Origin: Fimenecus sp052273845
GTDB taxonomy: Bacteria; Bacillota; Clostridia; Oscillospirales; Acutalibacteraceae
DNA length: 6,551 nt
Assembly: GCA_052273845.1 (NCBI GenBank)
Contig: DAVZHM010000094.1
Span: forward strand, 1 to 6,551
Reading direction: 5' to 3'
Each line of letters begins with the position of its first letter. Positions within the stretch are counted from its first letter, which is position 1. The notes under the pieces were generated by a model. It saw nothing but the letters and a program-made list of their open reading frames with translations, had not been told where the DNA came from and did no database searches. A program made the translations under genes and the position numbers. Shown here one piece after another: positions 6,510 to 6,551 of this stretch.

Positions 6510-6551
6510 TGTTATGTGCCGCGAAAACTGAATAATTATTAAATGGAAGCG

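Larger units (their letters stand above)
5929..6510 (-). pseudogene. Decayed minus-strand coding region, cysteine-rich, family unknown
   Basis: No intact gene spans this region, but protein-like stretches lie on the minus strand in front of a minus-strand terminator. One frame runs from ATG 6510 to beyond 5929 and is broken by TAA at 6322-6324 and at 6046-6048. Between the stops it includes YCQDLCGQCGLYMNEVSCEY (about 6222-6163). After the second stop it continues EEERIKEYALHAECK and VCAACPFTEYERICSK (down to about 5926) with no start codon of its own. From 6488 to 6264 a second frame looks more coding-like (GEHKTGESLMACRF, then LCGNGKSQFCVQAWNGDV) and stops at 6264. The simplest reading is one gene broken by frameshifts and stops, with several Cys-x2-Cys-like pairs suggesting a lost metal-binding domain. 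No family was recognised. No ribosome site precedes ATG 6510. It overlaps the tRNA promoter and fragment on the other strand. Noncoding DNA or a short RNA ending at the terminator is possible. Confidence 0.35.

Noticed and set aside
6507..6551. Start of a group I or group II intron after the tRNA anticodon loop
   Set aside because: No convincing internal guide pairing with the 5' exon was found, and GTGCC at 6516-6520 is only a partial match to a group II 5' end. Too little sequence remains to decide, so it is kept only as one hypothesis.

Overview
The window looks like the chromosome of a low-to-mid-GC Clostridia-type Firmicute, probably a gut or fibre-degrading member. The reasons are the strong Shine-Dalgarno sites, several promoters with an extended -10 (TGnTA..T), an MdoB/LtaS-like membrane phosphoglycerol transferase, an AGCS amino-acid symporter and an exported arabinofuranosidase. 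This is inference: there is no rRNA or other taxonomic marker.

Layout. (1) Positions 1-265, minus strand: N-terminal part of an alanine/glycine:cation symporter (AGCS family), running off the left edge. (2) 266-392: its promoter, plus an AT-rich nested hairpin with a T-run that probably terminates the gene on the right. (3) 393-2639, minus: a complete GH51 alpha-L-arabinofuranosidase with signal peptide, internal carbohydrate-binding-like domain and C-terminal membrane anchor. (4) 2640-2787: divergent promoter region. (5) 2788-3759, plus: a FRG-domain protein of unknown function. (6) 3841-5769, plus: an MdoB/LtaS-like sulfatase-fold phosphoglycerol transferase with its own promoter, followed by a stem-loop and a strong intrinsic terminator. 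(7) 5900-5928: a second intrinsic terminator on the opposite strand, so transcription converges here. (8) 5929-6510: no intact gene. On the minus strand there are cysteine-rich, protein-like stretches broken by stops and frame changes, best read as a decayed gene. (9) 6355-6509, plus: a near-consensus promoter followed 84 bases later by the first 43 nt of a tRNA-Ser(CGA). The tRNA is recognisable through the anticodon loop and then loses all similarity, so no variable arm, T-arm or 3' acceptor strand follows before the window ends.

How the genes relate: the arabinofuranosidase and the symporter are co-directional but appear to be separate transcription units. The FRG gene and the transferase are co-directional with an 81-base gap that carries a promoter. 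No obvious shared pathway joins the genes. The most unusual signal is the interrupted tRNA-Ser at the right edge. It may mark the start of an inserted element or an intron that lies outside the window.
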